A DNA stretch of 64,000 bases from Campylobacter cuniculorum DSM 23162 = LMG 24588. Lineage in GTDB: Bacteria > Campylobacterota > Campylobacteria > Campylobacterales > Campylobacteraceae. This document shows positions 46,214-56,100 of the stretch, in pieces. The position numbers were made by a program, and so were the translations under genes. The stretch is from assembly GCF_002104335.1 (NCBI RefSeq), contig NZ_CP020867.1, forward strand, positions 1,711,206-1,775,205. The letters are read 5' to 3'. Positions within the stretch are counted from its first letter, which is position 1. Each line of letters opens with the position of its first letter. Under the pieces are notes generated by a model, which made no database searches, was not told where the DNA came from, and worked only from the letters and a program-made list of their open reading frames with translations.

Positions 46214-47827
46214 GTGTTAAAAAGTCTAAAATTCTTTAAAATTGGGGCGATTTTACTCGCCCTTTTTTTAGCTTTGCCTATTTTAAGCATTTTCATAGAA
46301 CTTTTTATCGCTTTATTTTTTGAAAATTTTACAGATGCAAAGCTCCTAGAAAGCGTCAAGGAAAATTTAAATCATTTTTTTTCTTATTTGTTTTTAAAAT
46401 TCATTAAAGATACTTTTTTTGTCAGCTTAGGTGTTTTAAGTTTAAGTATTGTTTTGGGTGTGAGTACTGCGTATTTGATTGCAAATTTTAATTTTTATTT
46501 TTCAAAAATTCTTGAAAAACTACTGATTTTACCTCTTGCAATCCCTGCTTATATTTTAGCCTTTGTTTATGTCGGAATTATGGATTTTCAAGGGTTTTTT
46601 CATCAAATTTTTGGTTTTAGAATTGATTTTTTTAATATTTATGGAGTGATTTTTGTTTTAAGTTTTTCTTTGTATCCCTATGTGTATTTGTTTGCTAAAA
46701 CTGCTTTTAAAAGTGAGGCTAAGGAGGCTTTTGAGGTTGGTAAAATACTAGCTTATAGTGAATGGAAATTTTTTTATAAACTTGGAATTTTTACCATAAA
46801 ACCTGTGATTTTATCCTCATCAATGCTTGTTTTGATGGAAACTTTAAGTGATTATGGAGCTTCAGCTTATTTGGGAGTGGATACCTTTTCAGCAGGAATT
46901 TTCAAACTTTGGTATGATTTGAGTGATCCTTATTCTGCAAGTGTTTTATCGGGTTTTTTGATGCTCTTTGTTTTTTTGCTGATGTATATAGAATATTGGC
47001 ATAAAACGAGGCAAAAATACAGCTTCAATCAAAATTTAGAGCTTTTTTTACAAAAGAGAAATTTAAGCAAGATGAAGCAAATTTTTGCAAGTTTGTATTG
47101 TTTTGTTATTGTGTTTTTAGGTTTTATTTTGCCTTTGACTTGGCTTTTGTATTGGGGATTACAAGATGAGAAGCTTTTTGAGAGTGAATTTTATATCATC
47201 ATTTTACAAACTTTAATTTTAGCTGCTATCAGTGCTTTATTCATCTTAATTTTAGCCCTATTTCTTAGTTTTGTTGCAAGAATTTTAAAAAACAATATCC
47301 TTGCTTTGCTTCTTCTTAAAATGAGTTCTTTAGGTTATGCTATACCCGGAGCAGCCATAGGCATTAGTGTGATGATAGTTTTTTCATATTTAGGAAAACT
47401 AAGCGGAATTTTGTTTTTAGGACAAAGCTTTATGGTGTTGATTTTTGCTTATATTATAAGATTTTTAGCCACAGCAATTTATTCTTTAGAAAGTGCTTAT
47501 ACTAAAATTCACATTCATTTAGATGAAGCGAGTTTAAACTTAAAACCCAGCTATTTAACCCTATTTTTTAAGGTGCATTTACCGCTTTTAAGACATTTTT
47601 TATTTTTAGCTTTTATTGTGGTTTTTATTGATATTATTAAAGAATTGCCTTTAAGTCGCATTTTATCTCCTTTTGGTTTTGAAACCTTAAGTGTTAAGGC
47701 TTTTTGGTATGCAAGTGATGAGAGAATTTATAATGCAGCTTTACCCTCGCTTTTTATCGTCCTTTTGTCTTTAATGGCTGTGATTTGGATACAAGTTTTA
47801 ACAAGGAAAAACGATGTTAGAAATTAA
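46214..47827 (+). CDS. cfbpB: Ferric-iron ABC transporter permease CfbpB
   Basis: This 537-aa permease has two halves, each with about six TM segments and an inner-membrane permease motif (EAFEVGKILAYSEWKFF in half 1; EASLNLKPSYLTLFFKVHLP in half 2). It forms the iron channel with CfbpC. The start is GTG 46214, directly after cfbpA. It overlaps cfbpC by 14 bases. Confidence 0.92.
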   Translation: MLKSLKFFKIGAILLALFLALPILSIFIELFIALFFENFTDAKLLESVKENLNHFFSYLFLKFIKDTFFVSLGVLSLSIVLGVSTAYLIANFNFYFSKILEKLLILPLAIPAYILAFVYVGIMDFQGFFHQIFGFRIDFFNIYGVIFVLSFSLYPYVYLFAKTAFKSEAKEAFEVGKILAYSEWKFFYKLGIFTIKPVILSSSMLVLMETLSDYGASAYLGVDTFSAGIFKLWYDLSDPYSASVLSGFLMLFVFLLMYIEYWHKTRQKYSFNQNLELFLQKRNLSKMKQIFASLYCFVIVFLGFILPLTWLLYWGLQDEKLFESEFYIIILQTLILAAISALFILILALFLSFVARILKNNILALLLLKMSSLGYAIPGAAIGISVMIVFSYLGKLSGILFLGQSFMVLIFAYIIRFLATAIYSLESAYTKIHIHLDEASLNLKPSYLTLFFKVHLPLLRHFLFLAFIVVFIDIIKELPLSRILSPFGFETLSVKAFWYASDERIYNAALPSLFIVLLSLMAVIWIQVLTRKNDVRN

Positions 47828-48728
47828 AAAACTCACAAAAAAATTCAAACAAATTCAAGTCTTAAATGGATTGGATTTAAACCTTAACAAAGGAGAAATT
47901 TTAAGCATTTTAGGCAAGAGTGGCAGTGGAAAAAGCACTCTTTTAAGAATCATTGCAAATTTAGAAAAACCGAGCTCTTATGAGAAATTTCAATGTCTTG
48001 GTCAAGTGGCTTTAATGTTTCAAAATTATGCCTTATTTCCTCATCTTAATGTGAAGCAAAATATACTCTTTGCTTTGCATGATTTAAAAAAAGAAGAGCG
48101 AGATAAAAAATTAAACGAGCTTTTGGAAAAATTTGAAATTTCAAAACTCAAAGATAAAAATATAGACGAAATTTCAGGAGGACAAGCTCAAAGAGTAGCC
48201 TTTGTGCGAGCTGTTGCTAGGGGCTGTGATTTGCTTTTGCTTGATGAGCCTTTTTCAAATTTGGATCAAGCTCTAAAAAATGATTTAAGAAAAGAGCTTA
48301 AACTTTTGATTAAAGAGCAAGGAATTTGTGCGATTTTAGTTACTCATGATATTGCCGATGCGTATTATATGTCTGATAAAATTGCTTTGTTAAGTGAGGG
48401 TAAGATTATGGATGTTAATACCCCTAAGGAACTTTATTTTCACCCTAAAGATAAAAAGAGTGCAAAAATACTCGCGGATTTAAATATTATCGAAGGAAAG
48501 CTTGATTTAGACGATGAATTTTTTGCTTGGATTGAATCAAGAAATCGCATTTTTGGTTTTGCAGAATTAAAACTGGGCACGAAATTTGAAGCTCAAGTGA
48601 TGAGTAAAGAATTTTTAGGAGCTTTTTATAAACTCAAGCTTGATTATAAGGGAATTTGTTTTTATATGCTTCTTAGTTCAAGCTATGATATAAAAGAAAA
48701 GATTTGTTTTGATTTCATTTGCAAATAA
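47814..48728 (+). CDS. cfbpC: Ferric-iron ABC transporter ATPase CfbpC
   Basis: This 304-aa ATPase has Walker A GKSGSGKST, signature ISGGQAQR and Walker B LLLLDEPFSNLD. The C-terminal domain (about 220-304) is the regulatory part of FbpC-type proteins. ATG 47814 follows ACAAGGAAAA. Confidence 0.94.
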   Translation: MLEIKKLTKKFKQIQVLNGLDLNLNKGEILSILGKSGSGKSTLLRIIANLEKPSSYEKFQCLGQVALMFQNYALFPHLNVKQNILFALHDLKKEERDKKLNELLEKFEISKLKDKNIDEISGGQAQRVAFVRAVARGCDLLLLDEPFSNLDQALKNDLRKELKLLIKEQGICAILVTHDIADAYYMSDKIALLSEGKIMDVNTPKELYFHPKDKKSAKILADLNIIEGKLDLDDEFFAWIESRNRIFGFAELKLGTKFEAQVMSKEFLGAFYKLKLDYKGICFYMLLSSSYDIKEKICFDFICK

Positions 48729-48747
48729 AACTCAAGTGATTTTTTGT

Positions 48748-48753
48748 TATAAT
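48748..48753 (+). promoter_or_regulatory. Candidate -10 box for the carboxynorspermidine synthase-type gene
   Basis: TATAAT preceded by TTTTTGT, 29 bases upstream of the gene. It suggests separate transcription from cfbpABC. Confidence 0.5.
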
Positions 48754-48782
48754 TAAAAAAAATTATTGTTAAAGGTTGAAAA

Positions 48783-49997
48783 ATGGCTAATCTTTTAATC
48801 ATCGGTGCCGGTGGAGTCAGTCGCGTTGCAACGATAAAATGTGCTATGAATCAAGAAGTATTTGATAAAATCACTCTGGCTAGTCGCACAAAAAGAAAAT
48901 GCGATGAAATTGCGTCTTTTATAAAACAACGTTTAAATGTCAATATCCACACAGCTGAAATTGATGCAGATGATAGTGAAGCGGTGGTGGGGCTTATCAA
49001 AAAAAGTGGAGCTGAAATTTTACTCAATCTGGCTTTGCCCTATCAGGATTTAACCCTTATGGACGCTTGCATTAGAGCAAAAATTCATTATATTGATACT
49101 GCAAATTATGAGCATCCAAGTCTTGCAAAATTCGAGTACAAAGAACAATGGGCTCGCAATAAATCCTTTAAAGATGCGGGAATTTTAGGGCTTTTAGGAA
49201 GCGGTTTTGATCCGGGTGCTACGAATGTTTTTTGTGCCTATGCCCAGCAAAATTTATTTGATGAAATTCATTTTATTGATATACTTGATTGCAATGCAGG
49301 TGATCACGGATATGCCTTTGCGACGAATTTTAATCCCGAAATCAACCTTAGAGAAGTTTCTGCAAAAGGCAGATATTGGCAAGAAGGTAGGTGGATAGAA
49401 ACTGAACCTATGGAGATAAAAATGGGTTGGGATTATCCTCAAGTGGGTGTTAAAGATAGCTATTTGCTCTATCATGAGGAACTTGAAAGTCTTGTTAAAA
49501 ATATCAAAGGCTTGAAAAGAATTCGCTTTTTTATGACCTTTTCACAAAATTACCTCACTCATATGAAATGTCTTGAAAATGTCGGTATGTTGGGCATTAA
49601 AGCGGTAAAACATAAGGGAATGGATATTGTGCCGATTGAATTTTTAAAGACTTTATTGCCCGATCCTGCAAGTTTAGGTCCTAGAACTAAGGGTTTTACA
49701 AATATAGGTTGCGTGATACGCGGTAAAAAAGATGGTCAAGATAAGCAAATTTATATTTATAATGTTTGCAATCACGAAGAATGTTTTAAAGAAACCGGAG
49801 CTCAAGCTGTCAGTTACACCACAGGAGTGCCTGCAATGATAGGAGCAAAACTCATTGCTCAAGGAATTTGGAAGGGCAAAGGCGTGTTTAATATAGAAGA
49901 ATTTGAAGCCAAACCTTTTATGGATGAACTCAATTCTTCTGGATTGGCTTGGAAAATCATAGAAATGAAGCCAAATTTAGGAGATGAAAAAAATTAG
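48783..49997 (+). CDS. Saccharopine dehydrogenase-type carboxynorspermidine synthase
   Basis: This 404-aa NAD(P)-binding protein has the Rossmann motif IGAGGVSRVATIKC at the start and the family core (LLGSGFDPGATNVFCAYAQQ). In Campylobacter the equivalent (Cj0172c) makes carboxyspermidine from putrescine and aspartate semialdehyde, the route to spermidine; this is by homology. RBS AAAGG lies upstream of ATG 48783. It follows cfbpABC. Confidence 0.88.
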   Translation: MANLLIIGAGGVSRVATIKCAMNQEVFDKITLASRTKRKCDEIASFIKQRLNVNIHTAEIDADDSEAVVGLIKKSGAEILLNLALPYQDLTLMDACIRAKIHYIDTANYEHPSLAKFEYKEQWARNKSFKDAGILGLLGSGFDPGATNVFCAYAQQNLFDEIHFIDILDCNAGDHGYAFATNFNPEINLREVSAKGRYWQEGRWIETEPMEIKMGWDYPQVGVKDSYLLYHEELESLVKNIKGLKRIRFFMTFSQNYLTHMKCLENVGMLGIKAVKHKGMDIVPIEFLKTLLPDPASLGPRTKGFTNIGCVIRGKKDGQDKQIYIYNVCNHEECFKETGAQAVSYTTGVPAMIGAKLIAQGIWKGKGVFNIEEFEAKPFMDELNSSGLAWKIIEMKPNLGDEKN

Positions 49998-50013
49998 TTT
50001 TTATAAAAACTAA
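49994..50013 (+). terminator. Palindrome at the end of the synthase gene
   Basis: A perfect 20-bp palindrome (TTAGTTTTTA / TAAAAACTAA) that includes the stop codon. It can form a hairpin with a small loop but has no following T run, so termination is uncertain. Confidence 0.4.
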
Positions 50014-51044
50014 AGCCAAATATTTATTAATGGAATAAAATAGCAAGTGAGATTTTGCTAGATTTGTTGATAATGGTGATTTTATATTGACTTAGAATGT
50101 ATGAAAGAATGCGTTGATAAATAACCGATTGTAAAGATTTTGACTTAAAGATATGGATTTTTTATTTATCAAGGCTTCATAAATTTTAATTTTTTAAAAA
50201 AATCAAACTAAAATTTATTAATGGTGTTTTCTTAGAAGATAAATATTTTGAAATTTTATTATTTTTATAAGCAAATCATATATAAATTTTCTAAAATTTT
50301 ATATTATCACAAAATTTGAAAGCATTATGGATTATATATCTAATTTTTATGGATAAGTTTGAAATTTTTAAAGATAAAAGATTGACTAAAAATATTATGC
50401 AACAAATTTCTTTTATCAAAACTTGTTTTAGTAATTATCGAGTGTTTAAAAGGAATAAAAGATGAAAAAATGATTTTATTTACTAAGCTTTTGCAAACTT
50501 GTATATTTAAGGCTTTTGTACTTTAAAGAAAGTGAATTTTTAAAAATCACAAGAATTGATTTAATCATTTCATACAAACATTAGAAAATTTAAAATATAA
50601 ACAAGGTGAAATCAATAAAATTTATCAAAAGCCACAAATAAGCCCATTTTAATTAATTTCAATTGTAGATTTTACAACATATTTAAAAAAACAATCAAAC
50701 ACCCATTTAATAGGTATTTCATCGATATAAAAAATCAAAGAATGCTTTAAAGCTCTGCCAAAATGTGCCATAAAGACAATTTTTCTTAAAACAAACTTTA
50801 AAAATTACCCCTATTTTAAAATAAAATTTTTAATTTGTCAAGTGCTATCAACAAAACTAAAAAACACCATAAGCTTAAGCATACAAACCAAAACACGATT
50901 TTAAGGGCTTTCAACATTGCAAAACACCAAAGCACTAAAGACATTTAGGATTTCTACCTAAAGGGGCTTAAAACGAAACAAAAAATAAAAATGATAAAAT
51001 TTTTTGAAAATTTTTAAGATAATTTAATAAAATTTTTAATATGA
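50014..51044. other. Decayed AT-rich gap before the accessory region
   Basis: About 1 kb with no gene I can support. Short stretches read as peptides (near 50390-50460 and 50560-50640), but stops break every frame. It looks like eroded DNA at the edge of the accessory region. Confidence 0.45.
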
Positions 51045-51605
51045 TTGACTGAAACAAGTGAGCTTAAAAATTTAAAATGTATCACTTGCTTAAATGATTA
51101 TAATATTCAAGGAGCTTCTATTGATTTAAGCCTCAATGAAAAAGCAAAAATAAGGCTAAAAAAGATATAGATTTATTCAAACCGGACGCGTTAGAAAGCA
51201 AAGAACTCTTTGAAGAAATAGACTTGGCAAAAGGGTATGATTTAGCACCTCTTTCGTATTTATATGGCTCTAGTGTTGAAAAAGTAACCATACCAGAATA
51301 TAAATGTGGGCTTATTTTACCGCGAAGCACCTTTGCAAGATTAGGCTTAATTTTGCCCATTTCTAGTTTTGCAAATCCGGGTTATAGTGGTCATTTGCCC
51401 ATTGTTATTTTTAACGCTTCTGATTCTTTTATCAAAATACCGCCTTACATAAGAATTATGCAAATAATTTTTTTTAGAATTAAAAGGACATGCACAAGCA
51501 TACAAAGAACAAAAAGATGAAAAATATTATAATGAAAATCCTTTAAAACAGCCTAGCTTAAACGATATAGAATTAAAGGCTATACTTGAAAAGCTTAAAC
51601 AATGA
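51045..51605 (+). pseudogene. dCTP deaminase/dUTPase-like gene with two frameshifts
   Basis: The three frames join into one dCTP deaminase/dUTPase-like protein. The first part has YNIQGASIDLSLNE; after a shift near 51160 comes YLYGSSVEKVTIPEYKCGLI, PRSTFARLGL and ANPGYSGHLPIVIFN. The PRS-x-ARLGL motif and the P-x-RI-x-Q pattern (PPYIRIMQIIF) are family marks. A second shift at a T8 run near 51470 restores LELKGHAQAYKEQKDEKYYN to the stop at 51605. Such genes are common in phages and plasmids. Confidence 0.75.
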
Positions 51606-51845
51606 AAAAGAGCTTTTAACACTCATTAAAAACGCTTTAGAAAAGACTAAAAAAGACAATGCACACTTAACTTTAACATTAAATGATGTTTAGATACTTT
51701 TTTACAGCTTAAGCTTAAAATTGATAGAAACGAAAAACACAACGAAATCATCATTAAAGCACTCAAAGACTTAAGGGCTGAAAAAAATACACTTGAAAGC
51801 TTGATTATAACCATTCTTAAAGAAATCATTTTAAAGACGCGTTAA
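51606..51845 (+). pseudogene. Possible decayed coiled-coil gene
   Basis: Directly after the dUTPase-like pseudogene. One frame gives ELLTLIKNALEKTKKDNAHL up to a stop at 51691, then another frame gives LKIDRNEKHNEIIIKALKDL to a stop at 51845. Both halves are helical and charged. It could be one gene with a frameshift, but I cannot name it. Confidence 0.35.
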
Positions 51846-51867
51846 GCTTTGATTTATAAAAAAATGT

Positions 51868-51873
51868 TATAAT
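51868..51873 (+). promoter_or_regulatory. Candidate -10 box before a structured stretch
   Basis: TATAAT preceded by AATGT. It could start a transcript at about 51881 that runs into the 3' end of the polyvalent gene on the other strand. Confidence 0.35.
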
Positions 51874-51889
51874 CACTCTAACAATCATT

Positions 51890-51947
51890 AAAGGGCGCAT
51901 CGTCGTTGTGGTTACGATTGCTATAAGACTTTAGCGGTTGTCCCTTA
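51890..51947. other. Stretch with three nested or adjacent stems
   Basis: An outer AAGGG/CCCTT pair encloses two hairpins (TCGT/ACGA at about 51903-51917 and GCTA/TAGC at 51920-51934). Part of it is the end of the 316-aa ORF on the minus strand. It could be a small RNA or the 3' processing site of the large gene; nothing more can be shown. Confidence 0.3.
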
Positions 51948-52881
51948 AGTCCGTGCCACTCGGATTAAACTTAAGGGCTTGTATGTTTTCTAACTCTAAA
52001 GAATAAATGTGCTTACCATTCTCTAAAATCTCTTTAATCGTAATTAATGCGTTTGCTTCTTTATTGTTAAGTTTAAAATTTGCGTTGTATCTGTGAATTA
52101 AAAGTTTTTTGTCGTTGTGTTTTAAATCTGTGCTTATGTGTGATTTTTTCGCATTTTCAAAAAGGCTTTTAATGTGATTGACTGCACAAAAATGTTCATC
52201 CCTACTGAATCCATTTTGCACACTTTTATTGATAGCCTTTTCGCTCATCATCTTTCTTAAGCCTTTATTTGTTAAAATTGCCCTCTCATTAGTATTCACA
52301 TTAACAATATCCTTATTTAAAAGCGGTTGTAAATGAGCTTTTAAATCCTCTCTTAAAGCCTTAATGCCTTTTGGTGAGTCTGTGTTGAGATGTAACATTT
52401 CATTTTGCGTTTCTTGTGGGCTTTCTTGCACGTCTTGTTTAAGCCCCTCTTGAGTCTTAGCGTTTAAAGACTCTTGCTTTGTGTTTATTGAAGCTTCTTG
52501 TGTTTTGTTGGCTTGTTCTTGCTTTTCTTGGATTTTTGTGTTATAATGCTCTTGTGAAGTTGAGGGCTTAGAATCTTCTTTAAGATTAGCTTCGTGCGGA
52601 TGAAATCCCTCTGAATCTCGTGCTTTTAAATGTTGTGCTGTTCTTATTCTGCTTATAATTTCCCTTGTTTTTGTTGTCGGTATGGCTGTCAATAAAAAAT
52701 CATTTTCATTTCGTGGTGTTATGACTATATAAAAAAGCTCTCCATTCTTTCCTTGAAAACTTTTTATAAATTCTTGCGTTTCTTGTCCTTTGCTGTTAAT
52801 TCTATGAAGTAAAAAATCATAATCTTTAAGCGTTGGCTCAACTAAATGCAAAAATTCGGTATTTTTTATTTTTATTTTCAT
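51931..52881 (-). CDS. Polyvalent-protein fragment with LPD3-like domain (316 aa)
   Basis: Residues about 8-75 (EFLHLVEPTLKDYDFLLHRI, FYIVITPRNENDFLLTAIPT) copy the C-terminal module of the 1423-aa ORF, almost base for base over 185 bp. A Gln-rich linker follows (about 100-160). The last 140 residues (KAHLQPLLNKDI, SLFENAKKSHISTDLK, IHRYNANFKLNNKEANALIT) look like a large polyvalent protein-associated domain of the LPD3 type. ATG 52881 is preceded by a promoter and a C10/T9 tract. It was probably formed by duplication of a piece of the larger gene. Confidence 0.65.
   Translation of the reverse strand: MKIKIKNTEFLHLVEPTLKDYDFLLHRINSKGQETQEFIKSFQGKNGELFYIVITPRNENDFLLTAIPTTKTREIISRIRTAQHLKARDSEGFHPHEANLKEDSKPSTSQEHYNTKIQEKQEQANKTQEASINTKQESLNAKTQEGLKQDVQESPQETQNEMLHLNTDSPKGIKALREDLKAHLQPLLNKDIVNVNTNERAILTNKGLRKMMSEKAINKSVQNGFSRDEHFCAVNHIKSLFENAKKSHISTDLKHNDKKLLIHRYNANFKLNNKEANALITIKEILENGKHIYSLELENIQALKFNPSGTDLRDNR
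52313..52521 (-). repeat. Repeat pair R4, copy 1 (with 55388-55596)
   Basis: About 209 bp nearly identical to 55388-55596. It encodes part of the linker and the start of the LPD3-like part, which shows a recent duplication. Confidence 0.8.
52673..52857 (-). repeat. Repeat pair R1, copy 1 (with 53186-53370)
   Basis: About 185 bp nearly identical to 53186-53370, spaced 513 bases apart. It encodes the LKDYDFLLHRINSKGQETQ module at the start of the 316-aa ORF. Confidence 0.85.
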
Positions 52882-52907
52882 TAAAGTGCTTTCATTTAAA
52901 GCTCTGT

Positions 52908-52926
52908 AAAAAAAAAGGGGGGGGGG
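52908..52926 (+). repeat. A9-G10 homopolymer pair
   Basis: Nine A then ten G on the plus strand (C10/T9 on the minus) in the leader of the 316-aa ORF. Poly-G of this length is a typical contingency site in Campylobacter. Confidence 0.85.
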
Positions 52927-52962
52927 TTGATTTGCGCTTTAGATTTATTTAAGTGTGATTAT

Positions 52963-52968
52963 ATTATA
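52963..52968 (-). promoter_or_regulatory. Candidate -10 box ahead of the C10 tract
   Basis: TATAAT on the minus strand. The transcript would run through the C10/T9 tract into the 316-aa ORF, 82 bases away. Confidence 0.4.
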
Positions 52969-52981
52969 ATATTTTTTGTAG

Positions 52982-53124
52982 AGTTTAGGGCTTAGAATCT
53001 TTTAAAGATTAACTTTTGCGGTTATAAATCCCTATGGATATCGTATCTGGTCTTACAATGTTTTAACATTTTTGCCGTTCGATCCACTCAAAAGTAAGAT
53101 AAGGGTGGGCGTTTCAATCTTTTT
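52982..53124 (-). other. Decayed module remnant between the polyvalent fragments
   Basis: A stretch near 53040-53110 aligns on the minus strand with the NADPILTFDGRNSKNEK linker of the 1423-aa ORF (encoded near 56800-56850), but with base changes and indels that break the frame. It shows that this gap is worn-out polyvalent coding DNA. Confidence 0.5.
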
Positions 53125-56100
53125 TTAATTTCTTTTTTTAATGTTCCGTGCCGTGCTTATATGTTTAATAAGTGCTCTCACGTGCGTTGTCGGTATGGCT
53201 GTCAATAAAAAATCATTTTCATTTCGTGGTGTTATGACTATATAAAAAAGCTCTCCATTCTTTCCTTGAAAACTTTTTATAAATTCTTGCGTTTCTTGTC
53301 CTTTGCTGTTAATTCTATGAAGTAAAAAATCATAATCTTTAAGCGTTGGCTCAACTAAATGCAAGAATTCCGGCCGGTTTGTATCGGAGCGGGTTTGCAA
53401 ATGGATTAAAAAATTTTCTTTATTCATAATATTTTCTAGCTTTAAAAAATCCTCTTTTGTTATTTCTTCGGGCATAACGCTTGGCTCTATAGTTTTAAGG
53501 CTTAAAATAGCTTCTTGCTTGTCTTTGCTTAAAGCTTTAAAGTCTTGCGTTTGGGTATAATTTTCTATGGTTTTAAGTGTGTGTTGTGCTTTTGCTTCTC
53601 TCCTTTGCATTTGTTTTAAAATGTGGTTTGCTTGGGCTAATCTGCCTTTTTCGTTTTGTATGATGTGGTTTTTGAGATTGAATGTTTCTAAAAAGGGATA
53701 TTTTTGCACGGCTTCATCATAACCTTTTGCTAGGGTGTCGGCTAGTTCTTTTTTAACCGCTTCTTTAAATTGTGGATTGTCTTTTAAGACTTTAAAGCCC
53801 TTTGAGAGGGTTAAACTTCCTAAACCTCCGCCTAAAAATCCTAAAAGAAATTTTTGTGGATTAAAACTCACATTTCCCTCTTCATCGCGTTCTAATCCTG
53901 CTAAACTTCCCCCTGCTAATCCGCTGCCTAAATGGGGGTTGCTGTAAAGAGTAGGGTCGTGTTTTTTGAGTATTTCGCGATACTCTTTAGCTCTTTTTAT
54001 CTCGCTTTCAATAAAACTTTTTACGGCTTTATTAGCTTCTTGGTCGGGGGTGTCTCTTAAGATTTCAAATTCTTTTACTATAAAATATTCTCGCAATAGA
54101 TCATCGCGATTTAATTTTCCACTTTTAAGGTGTTCTATTGATTCTTCTATAAAAAATTCCGCTAAATGTCCGCCGCTTCCTAAGTCTCGGGTTAGCATTT
54201 GTTCTAAATACCTCTCATAAACTTCACAATTCCATAAATTAAGTCGGTTTTTATTATAATCTTGTGTTATTTTCTTTTTTTCTAAATCATCAAAAAACGT
54301 GCCTTTTAGGTATGTTTTAAGATTTTTTAGGGCTTCATTTTGTAGTTTTCTTTTGCGGGTTTCTGCATGTTGTTGTCGTATGGGTTTAAGTTCTTTTAAG
54401 CCCGTATTTGGTAAGCTTTCAATAGGGTTTTTAGCAACATTGTCGGATGCTATCGTAAAAGGTTGTTCCGTGAAAGTGTCAGCCTGTTTCCCTTTTTTGT
54501 TTTTAAATGTTGTTAAAATAAAGTGATTTGTTTTATTACCTTTAAAATCCGCACTTAATCCTGCTACATAATTATCATATTCTATACGATAACGTGCTTC
54601 ATTTTGTTTAATAATTTTCCCTTTTTCTACAATCTCACTTAAAGCATTGATGAGTTTAGCCTCTTCGCTTTCTCCTTTGAAGGCGTTAAACTCTCCCCTG
54701 TGTTTTTCTAAAATGTGCTTTAATCCAAAATGTGAATCCCCAAAGACAACATCAATATTTCCATTTCCACTTAATGCGTTTAAATCCTCCCTATAAAATG
54801 CTCCTTTAACCTGCCCTTGTTTTTCTTTTAACAAATGATTAATGGCTTCTTTGCCTTTATGATAAAAGGCACTAAAATTCACACCGAAAGGTTCATTTTC
54901 TAAAGGCTCTTTAGAGTCTTTTAAGGGCTTTTGTGTTAGATTTGCACTATCAGTTTTAACAATACTAGTAGGGGTTTTAAGCGGGGCATCTACCGATTGA
55001 GTTTTAACTGCCATCTCTGCATTATCCGCTTTAATGCTTAAGGGGGTGGGTTTTTCAAGGCTTTCTAATTCTAACGTGTAAATTTTATTTTTGCCTTGCT
55101 TCTTTTCAAAAAGCGTTATTTTGGCAGTTGCTTCTTTATCATTTATCTTTAAATCGCTTTTAAATCTATGCACAGCTAAAATGTTCATTCTGTGCTTGTT
55201 GTCCGCGTGTGTCTCTGTGAGTGTTGCATTTTCAAATAAATTTTTAATTTCTGCACTCGCTTTAAAATGCTCGTCTGTGCTAAATCCATTTTTTAAGCTT
55301 TTTTCCACTGCTTTATTGCTAGATATTTTATTCATCTCGCGTTGCGTTATCACTCCATGCATATTGGTTTCTTTGTTTATAATCTCTTTATTTAAAAGCG
55401 GTTGTAAATGAGCTTTTAAATCCTCTCTTAAAGCCTTAATGCCTTTTGGTGAGTCTGTGTTGAGATATAACATTTCATTTTGCGTTTCTTGTGGGCTTTC
55501 TTGCACGTCTTGTTTAAGCCCCTCTTGAGTCTTAGCGTTTAAAGACTCTTGCTTTGTGTTTATTGAAGCTTCTTGTGTTTTGTTGGCTTGTTCTTGTGTG
55601 CCGTGTTTGCTTTGTTCAAAAAGTGAGTTATAAAAAGCTCTATGATCAAAATTGGGCATTAAAGATTGTAAATATTCTCTTTCAGCACTTCCTAAGATTT
55701 TACTTTGATCTATAAATTCGCTTAAAGCTTCATCTTCTTTAACGGCTTGATGCCATGCCTCATCATTTAGCACGTCTTTTAAAAAGGCTCTTGCGTTATT
55801 CACATACTCTTTAAATGCTTTTTGTTGCTGTGGTTCTTTTAAAGCTAAGTCGCCCGATTCTGCATAAAGTCTCTCTTGGCTATCTAAGAAGTTATTAATA
55901 TGCTTTGCGAAACTTTCTGGTTTATCCATAAACGAAGCTTTATAGCTAAAATCATAATGGTGTCTTTCTCCTGTGAGTTTTTCGCTCAAATCATCCATAA
56001 TATCATAAAACTTATTAAGATAATCATATGTATATTGTAAGGCTTTGGGTTTGTAATTTTCACTTATTGATTGTATAATATCTGCCTCAATGATTCCGGA

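Noticed and set aside
49254-49475. Minus-strand ORF in the carboxynorspermidine synthase gene
   Set aside because: Antisense to a complete conserved gene, with no family features.
50380-50640. Short reading stretches in the decayed 1-kb gap
   Set aside because: Frames break every few dozen codons and none aligns with anything I recognise.
51890-51960. Possible tracrRNA-like or tRNA-like element
   Set aside because: No CRISPR repeats or cas genes are seen in the window, and the fold lacks T-loop or anticodon features. Only a general structured stretch is supported.
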